A DNA stretch of 64,000 nucleotides from Dentipellis sp. KUC8613 (Eukaryota; Basidiomycota; Agaricomycetes; Russulales; Hericiaceae), in NCBI GenBank assembly GCA_002286715.1, contig NSJX01000038.1, forward strand, positions 62,001-126,000. Reading direction: 5' to 3'. The notes under the pieces were generated by a model. That model was not told where the DNA came from and did not search any database. It saw only the letters and a program-made list of their open reading frames with translations. Within the stretch, counting starts at the first letter, position 1. Every line of letters begins with the position of its first letter. Shown here in pieces: positions 57,053 through 64,000 of the stretch. The position numbers and the translations under genes were made by a program.

Positions 57053-58796
57053 CTGCGTCCATCGAGATCCCGCACATGGCGACAACATTAACATTAATCT
57101 GCCACCGACCAATTATGCATTAAACAATCCATACATGTCCATACGCACCCATACATACGTATACTAGTACTGTGCATTCCACCGCGCGTGCGGATCTCAA
57201 CCCGTGTCCGCGTCGTCCGAGGAACCGAGTAGACGCGATTTAGGTGTACGCATGGAGAAGAGATCTAGACGACGGGGAGACGCGGCGTCGGGGGTCGAGG
57301 GTGTTTGTATTTGCGTTCGTCCGAGGGAAAGGCAGATTGGCAGCGCGGGTGGGGAGCGTGGGGCGCGTGCCTGCGGCTCGGTATCGCGCGCGTGGCCAGG
57401 AGCGAGGAATCATATGCGTTGCGGGGGCACAAGGCGCAGGTTGGGTGTATTTGGCTAAGCCAGGTACGCGAACGTTATTTCGAATGCTGCGTGTCAGTGT
57501 CGTCGTCGTGCGCGTGCGCGTCGCCGTCCACGCGCGTGCGGGCTATCAGACAGGCTTAGGTGGTGGGTGCGTGGACGGTAGTGGACGGCGGATGTTACGC
57601 TACAGGCTGGCGTGCGGATCCCCGCGCGGGGAAGCGGGTGCGCGGATCGCGAAAGGCGTGAACGGGACAGCGGTATGGAACTGGCCACGGTGCGGTGCGG
57701 CAGTTGTCCGCGTGCTAGTGGCTGCAAACTTTGTGCGCGATGTGCGGACGGAACGGACGGCGGGAGGACAGGACGCTGTTCGACAGCAGACGAAGCGGGG
57801 TGGGCGCAAGGAAGATTGTTTGCGCGCGCGGAAGCGGAAACTTCTCGGAGGGCACGAAAATCGCGCTGAATGAAGCCGTAAGTCCATGTACAGGCTGGAA
57901 CTGGCAAGGCGAAAATGTTGGCTCCCCTCGACCCCGGGGTGGCCAATCACCAACCGCTGCTCGCCCCCGGCCATGTGCGTGTGGCCATCAGCTGCCAGAG
58001 CTGTGATTGTGCAAATATCTGCATGTCAAAAATTATCGGAAGACGCTGGCGCCTGCGGAGACGCCCGCGGGTGCTTGACAAAGCGGCTGACGGATAGGTA
58101 CTAAGCTGGTAAGCTGCAGCTGCCGCCCTGGATGGACTATGCGAATCATCGTGACAACTGTACAAGTCAGCGGAGGGGAGTTACTTACTAGGTCAGTGAT
58201 GCATATGCATGGGGACTCGAAAGGCAATCAGTTTTGTTTTTCGGGGATGCTCGTGTGCATATCGGCCAGGGACAGAACATACGTAGAAGCAGTGAATCCG
58301 GACCTCGCACAACAGTCGACTGGACGACGGCAATGTTGTGTTCTGTTGCGTTACATATGTTCCGTCCGCTGTCGGGACGTTCCTCGCATCTCATCTGATG
58401 AGAGGCGAGCTCGGCCGATGGAGCAGGTGAGGAAAAAGAAAGACTGAACGCAGTGCGCACCGCATGTCAGGTGGACAGAGAAGCGGTAGAAACTTGCGGC
58501 CGAAGGCTCTGGAGGGAGCTCGAAAGCACAAACAGAGACTCCAATGGCGCAAGGTGGCTAATTCGCCGGTCATGCCGGGATGCCGGGCCCTCGAACCGGT
58601 TCGCCGGGCACGTGAGCGCATTAGAGTGGCGGCGAAATGGAGGCACAAGACTTGTCCTCGAACCCACCGGACTCTCCTCCCTTTCCTTCTTGTCTCCCAC
58701 CACCATCTCCCGCCCGCAGGCAATCCTTTTGTGAAGAAACCGTGTTTTGCGGTACTCCTTCTGCCTGCATTTATTGCTCGCATACCCTAATTGGTC

Positions 58797-61700
58797 ATGT
58801 CAAGAGACGATGAACGCGAGCCTCTGCTCGGAGCCCAGCGTGACGCTGGCCCCGCAAATAGCAAAGCTCATGATGACTACGACCACCGCCTCGGGCCTCT
58901 CGAAATATCCAAGTCCACACGCTATGGTATTCTTGCCGGCATATGGACTGCAAACTTTCTCTCCGTGCGTCATTCCATTCAGTCGTGGCTTCTAGCGCGC
59001 ACTCATCACTCGTTTACCCAAATGGGATTCTAGTCGTTAAACAGTAAGTACCCCGCGCCCACATGTATCCCCAGCAGCGTTAGCTCATACACACCGGCAC
59101 TTCCCAGCTACGTTGGTAGCAACCCGTGCGTGCAAGTTTATTTGCGATATAGACGCTAGATTGAATGAGATCCCCAGTACTGCCTTCCATATCGTCCGAA
59201 TTTCAGAAGTCGAATCAGGCTAGCTGGCTTGGAACCGCGTACGTGCCCATTCAATTGTCTGCATCCGTCCTCGAGTTGACCGGCGGATCGTCTAGTTACT
59301 TGCTCGCGACCTGTACCTTTACCCCGCTGTACGGGCGTTTGTGCAACGTCATGGGGCGCAGGGGTGCCAATCAGACCGCTGTCTGTTTCGCGGGCCTTGG
59401 AGTCCTCGCCTGTGGCTTTTCACAAAATATGGAGATGCTGATAGTGGCGCGATTCGTATGCCTTTGTCCTCCTGGTAGTCTGTGAAACCGCGTCTGATCA
59501 TGCCACATCTTACAGCTCGGCGGGCTCGGTGGCGGAGGAGTGTACACGACGTCCTCGTAAGTATCGGAACAACGGTTTTGACATGCATACAATCAGGGCT
59601 CACAATATTGTCTGTCAGAATCATCACAAGTGATATGTATAGCATGCGGGTAAGTAGGATTTCCTCATGGAAGTATTCCGCTCGCTGATAATGTACTTCT
59701 AGTCCCGTGGCTTGACACAAGGGATAGCAAGCGTGTTCAATGGTGTATGTCCATCTATTACTTCTATGTCAGACTTGGTCTGATCGTGCACAGCTTGGAA
59801 TGGGCTTGGGTGGTCCCCTTGGCGGGATCATTGCCGACTGGTAAGTTCGCATGGAGTTTCTCAGCGATCTCAGAACCTCATCGACTGCTTTGGCGCTAGG
59901 CTCGGCTGGCGTTGGGCATTCCTTTTGCAAATGCCGCTCTTCCTCTTGTCCTTCACGTTAACCTCGATCAATTTGCATTATGTGACACCGGTGAATATAT
60001 TGCGCTTTGATTATTCGGTATCTTACTGACGCCTGCCGTCTTCAGGGCAAGTCCAAGAGCCACATTGAAGTTCTCAAGAGGATAGATTATGGTGGCAGCG
60101 CCACACTGATGGGAGCCGTAAGTGCAAATTTACTGGATGTAAATGAATAGCTCATTTTTTTTGGACGTCTAGGTTTTATCTTTCCTTATTTTCCTCAGCA
60201 ACCGCTACAACCTGGAACATACCGTACGTCACGGAACTGCAAACCGGTTGACATGTTGCGCTGACGCTTAGATGTAGTGGTCCGATCTATCCGTCATCCT
60301 GCCATTCGTGCTATCTATTGTTTTCATCATCACTTTCGTTGTGTTCGAACTGTGTATCGCCGTAGAGCCCATGTTGGCGCCGTTCCTCCTGAAACAGAAG
60401 ATACCTCTGCTCGTCGGCATGAGTAATTTCCTGGTCGCCAACTGCAATTTTGCTGTTATGTATTTCTTCCCGATGTGGTTCCAAACAGTCATGCTGTCCA
60501 AGGCATCTATCGCCGGTACGCCATCCGTTTGTCGCAACCGCCATCGCTCGCTGATTCACACGAACAATGTTCCAGGTTTGCACTTGCTTCCAAACAGTAT
60601 CTCCATGTCCATTGGTTCGATGTTTGCCGGGTATGTGACTTTTGTTTGGCTGTTGCCATTGTCATTGGTTTTGCTGACTCGGACGCTTAGCTGGATGATG
60701 CACCGCACTGGAAAATACAAGTTAATCAACTTGATCTTCGGCTTTTTCCCGTTCATCGCTGCTGTTCTCATAACACAGATGCGGGAGACTTCGCCGCCTG
60801 CGCAGCTTTGGCTGAGCATTGTGCGTATCTCAGTCCCCTCCTACGTATGAAACTCGAAAACTAATGATGGTGGCGCAGATCCCCCTTGGTTTCGGCAATG
60901 CAGTTGTTCTGCAGACCATGCTGAGTATGTTTTGATTGGCTGATCCGTGTTCTGGATTCTGACCTCCATTATTCTCACCTCAGTTGCGCTCCTCTCGCAT
61001 CTTCCGAGTGAGTAACCTGCCAAAATTACGTACCTCCCCCCTTTTAAAACCGACATTCCGTCTTCAGAGTCCGCAATGGCCGTCGGAACTGGATTCGGCC
61101 AATTGTTCCGGGGCGTAGGTCAGTGATGAGTGTATCCTATCCAGCGCTGAACGAACTACTGAACAAACTCAATCAAATTCTCAGGCCAAGTATGCGGTGT
61201 CGGCGTGTCCTCCGCCATCTTCCAATACAAGCTGGATGCGGAGCTGAGCAAGCGAATTCACGGCCCGCACGCGGACGAGGTCGGTCATCTCCCCCGCTCT
61301 GCATCTGGATGCTAACGATGCCGCTTTCGTACAGTTGATCAGGCGCATTCGACACTCCGCACGGCTCGTTGCGAGTCTGCCCCCGGATCTGCAGCGCGAG
61401 GCCCGCGAGTCCTACGGCATCGCACTCAAGGCGGTATTCACTGTTGCGGCCGCGTCGACGCTGCTCGCTTTCCTTGTTCGTTTGCCCGTGCGTCTCAATT
61501 ACTATTGTGGACGCCCGCGACCGTATCATGCTGACTTCCTTCCTTCCTTCCTTCCTTCTTTCTGATAGATCCCCGAAAAGCAGCTGGAGCATCAAAAGCC
61601 CGAGCTGCCGACGACGCAGCCCGTCGAGGACATCGACGAGCCTATCAAGAAAGTCGCGGCGACGGCCACCGAGGTCGAGGTCGAAACCGAGACCGAGACG

Positions 61701-61868
61701 CCCTTTGACAGCGACGACGACGACGGTGACGACTCGACTGACAGCGATCCGAATGTTCCCGCGCTGCGCACCTTCGAGCGGCGGCCGCGCAGGCTGTCGA
61801 CGTACGAGTCGTCAGACGGCGGCATGGACCTCGAGAGCGACGACATCGGCGGCTCGGCGCGACGCTGA
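58797..61868 (+). CDS. MFS transporter, vacuolar basic amino-acid type (Vba/Fnx family)
   Basis: This gene has about fifteen short exons and starts MSRDDEREPLLGAQRDAGPANSKAHDDYDHR at 58797. Transmembrane segments and MFS motifs are recognisable: YGILAGIWTANFLS, TLVAT, SWLGTAYLLATCTFTPLYGRLCNVMGRRG (motif A), FLGGLGGGGVYTTSS, RGLTQGIASVFNGLGMGLGGPLGGIIADWLGWRWAFLLQ, SDLSVILPFVLSIVFIITFVVFEL, GLHLLPNSISMSIGSMFAGWMM, IALLSHLPKSAMAVGTGFGQLFRGVGQ. A hydrophilic acidic tail ends at 61868. The EREPLL N-terminus could be a dileucine vacuolar sorting signal. Substrate is inferred from family resemblance. One early junction (after VAT, 59130-59170) is uncertain. An intron holds a CTTC repeat (61535-61562). 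Confidence 0.87.
61535..61562. repeat. CTTC tetranucleotide repeat in an MFS intron
   Basis: About six TTCC units lie inside the last intron of the transporter gene, close to its acceptor, where they add to the polypyrimidine tract. Confidence 0.85.
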
Positions 61869-62271
61869 GTGCGCGAGATACCAGACGCTGGATATCATCC
61901 ATCCTTCTTGTTCTCCCTGTTATTTATCGCATCTCTGCATATCCTGCATTACCCCCCTGTATATCCTCTTTCATGTCCATATTCCAGTTCTTGTTTTTTG
62001 ATCGCGGATATCTGAGTCTCGAGCTTGTTGAGCTCGGTGATATCCTGATATCTCGAATAATGCGTGTCTTGCGCCTCCCGCTCATATATAGACGGGGCGG
62101 AAATACAATTGTAAATATGTCTTGTTACATCAATGCCATGTATCATTTACAGTACAGGTTGATCGCTTAGACTCTGCTCTGATCTTCGTTTCCTTCTTCT
62201 CGAGCTCTTCCTTCTTGTATACATATCTCCTCGTACGCGTATACCCGACACCCCCTGCGTGTGCGTGATGT
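61869..62271. other. 3' spacer between MFS and cyclase genes
   Basis: The two genes converge here; only 3' flanking sequence is seen. Confidence 0.5.
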
Positions 62272-64000
62272 TCAGAAGTACGCCTGGAAACAGAGTTACA
62301 CGCTCAGAACAATCAGCAGTCTCAGGGGCAGCAGATGCGATCACTGACCGCAGCGTTAGGCGGGCTCGCGACGCCCCCGAGGCTGGGATTCGAATCACGA
62401 GTCAGCAATCGCTCGACAACAGAGCCAACAATAAGCAATAAGCAATCAGCAATCAGAAGCGCGATTGCCTATGCCGTGACGATGGCGACGCCGGAACATG
62501 CACAGTGCACAACACAGAGATGCGGGACACGCACACGTTGAGCGGCCACGAGGAGAAGAAGAACGTGCAGCGCTTCGTCTCCGCGCAGACGTCCGAGAGC
62601 GCCTCGACGTCGAAGAACTCGCCTGCGGCGCGGTCGATCGCGGCAGTGTCAGCGTCGATCAGGCGATTAGAGATGCGGCGCGTGCGTCACCTATAGGCAT
62701 GCCCCAGAGTCTGATCGAAGGCGGGGGGTGGTCGTGGGCTCTGATCAGCGTCGAGGCTGGAGACGGAGTGCTGGCTAGGGCTTACCCGAGGAGTGTCTGA
62801 TCCGGCGGGTCAGCGGGAGATATCGAGTACTACAGACTGTGACTTGTGAGAGGATGCGCGGCAGGACGTACCTGGTGCATGTGGGGGGTGCCCTCTGCTG
62901 GTGGCCAGCGCTGAAATAGGATGAGCCGGATTTTGCCTGAGGGTTTAGGGAGATTTACCTCCAAGGCGGGCTGGTCAGACGCGATGGCCGCGAAGTGGTT
63001 GTCCCTACCCACGGGCGCAGGTCTGGGTCAACCTTCATGAAACTGAGCAGGGAAATGGAAGCCAGACCATAGGAATCGCTTCATTTCCTCAGACTGTTCG
63101 ATTCCGGCACTTGGGTTCGCAGGTTCGTCAGGATTCACGCGATACAAAAAAAGAGGAGAGCGAGCTTGCGGGCACGGTACGTACAAGGTCTCCTCGCGCT
63201 CCCGCAGTGCGTTCTTCTCCTCCAAGGTCGTCTTGAAGTACTTCTGGATGAAGCCGACGCGCAGCACGAGAATGTCGCCGCGCCGGAAGGTCACGCCCTC
63301 CTCGCGCGCGCACGCCTCGAGGTCCGCAAGCGGGATCGCGTGCGTGGTCCAGGGGTCGTAGGGGAGGTCTTGGCCGTTCTTCGTGTAGAAGCGTACCATG
63401 TCCAGAAGGACGCCGCGCCCGCAGATGCCGTGCTGGGCCCAATCTGGTCGAGGTGTAAGGTGCGAGAGACGAAGGCAAGAGTGGGGAACGTACTGTGGAT
63501 GCCCAGTTTGATGACCTCGGGGTCGATGTTCAAGGGGTCAGGGAAATTCAGGCCATCCTTAGGGAGGGAATCCACGGGCGTGCTGTACGTCTCTACAGTC
63601 AAAACATGTCCTTAGTGTACCCCGCGTATAAAACATGACTTACTTATTGTAAAGAACCTGGTGCTCAATGACCGGGAAGTGCTTCAACCCGTCCCACTGC
63701 GAACCGGATTGCGTGTTCTAGAAATGTATCGAAAGTAAATCGGTGACTTCAGTTGACGTTCTCTGGTGACCAATGGTATAATAATTATTGACTTACGATG
63801 TGCAGCTCGTCATCGCGCACGCCAGCACCTCCAGACTTGATCCACGACTTATGCTCCGGAATAGCACGTCCGAATGCAGGCTGGAAGGACAAGGTGAGTA
63901 AGCACAGCTGAAGGATAAGATACTATCTACTCACCCTGGAGGGGAATTGGATCGGCCTGCACACATCTCATACTCAATTTCCGAGATCTACAACACAGTC
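62272..64000 (-). CDS. Putative cyclase (kynurenine-formamidase-like fold), 5' part outside window
   Basis: This gene is cut by the right edge; the N-terminus is missing. Read on the minus strand, exons give PAFGRAIPEHKSWIKSGG, NTQSGSQWDGLKHFP, WAQHGICGRGVLLDMVRFY, FRRGDILVLRVGFIQKY, AGIEQSEEMKRFLWDNHFAAIASDQPALEV, LWGMPIGEFFDVEALSDVCAETKR, CTFFFSSWPLNVLGGVASPPNAAAYF and stop at 62272. These are the hallmarks of the putative cyclase family common in fungi, including the HGICGRG motif that belongs to the metal site. Members hydrolyse or cyclise small amides; the substrate here is unknown. The penultimate intron (about 160 nt) contains a tRNA-like string that is only its acceptor region. Confidence 0.85.

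Larger units (their letters stand above)
56098..58796. other. 2.7-kb gene-free, repeat-containing stretch
   Basis: No exon chain is supported on either strand; the longest frame (57244-57873, plus) has no domain and an Arg/Val-rich composition typical of GC-rich non-coding DNA. Simple repeats: CCCGC pentamers at 56101-56135, GTCTGGT heptamers at 56459-56487, TACG at 56600-56612 and CGATAC at 57031-57052. It probably includes the MFS gene's promoter. Confidence 0.5.

Noticed and set aside
57244..57873. 209-codon plus-strand frame
   Set aside because: Arg/Val/Gly-rich composition, no domain, no introns, typical of GC-rich non-coding sequence.
62340..62410. tRNA-like string with GATTCGAATCCC on the minus strand (possible SINE or pseudo-tRNA)
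   Set aside because: It is the 3' end of a cyclase intron; CCCAG is the acceptor that joins WPLNV to LGGVASPPN. No acceptor stem can be drawn.

Overview
This window is nuclear DNA from a filamentous basidiomycete, most likely an agaricomycete. Nearly every gene is split by many introns of about 48-65 nt (GT-AG with CTNAC-like branch sites). The identifiable proteins are fungal (Rtc1/Sea2, Cdc73, Rap1, a pRiA4b-ORF3/MYND protein), with F-box, kinase-like and membrane-protein families of the kind expanded in mushrooms. Gene ends are inferred by splicing exons by eye, so exon edges are predictions. There is no transcript evidence.

Left part (1-22 kb): a U6 snRNA gene; an F-box gene; the RTC1/WDR24 gene (SEACAT/GATOR2) converging on an inositol polyphosphate multikinase gene; two tandem F-box paralogs; then a symmetric block. 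In that block the Paf1-complex gene CDC73 is flanked on each side by an identical U6 gene, and beyond each U6 lies a member of one uncharacterised protein family (A on the left, B on the right, both tail to tail with their U6). A third member, C, follows B. The three U6 genes are identical over 121 nt and share a 29-nt upstream element at exactly -68 to -40, although most other flanking sequence has diverged.

Middle part (22-46 kb): translation factor eIF2A; a secreted sedolisin protease converging, with 26 bp between stop codons, on a membrane-anchored kinase-like gene; a pRiA4b-ORF3-like/MYND protein; a divergent pair of mitochondrial genes (ribosomal protein mS33 and RNA helicase SUV3) sharing a 303-bp promoter region; two tandem multi-pass membrane protein paralogs; a Rap1-type BRCT/Myb telomere protein; a conserved hypothetical gene; and an intron-containing tRNA.

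Right part (46-64 kb) looks more GC-rich and has longer gene-free stretches with simple repeats. It carries shugoshin, a long disordered protein with a probable GC-AG intron, a small basic protein, a 79-residue cysteine-rich protein built from six tiny exons, an MFS transporter of the vacuolar amino-acid type, and a putative cyclase gene that runs off the right edge. No transposon, CRISPR array or viral gene was recognised.

Functionally the window is a mix of housekeeping genes (TORC1 control, transcription elongation, translation initiation, mitochondrial RNA and ribosome, chromosome cohesion, telomere) and lineage-specific duplicated families. The most unusual feature is the U6 / family A-B-C / CDC73 arrangement.
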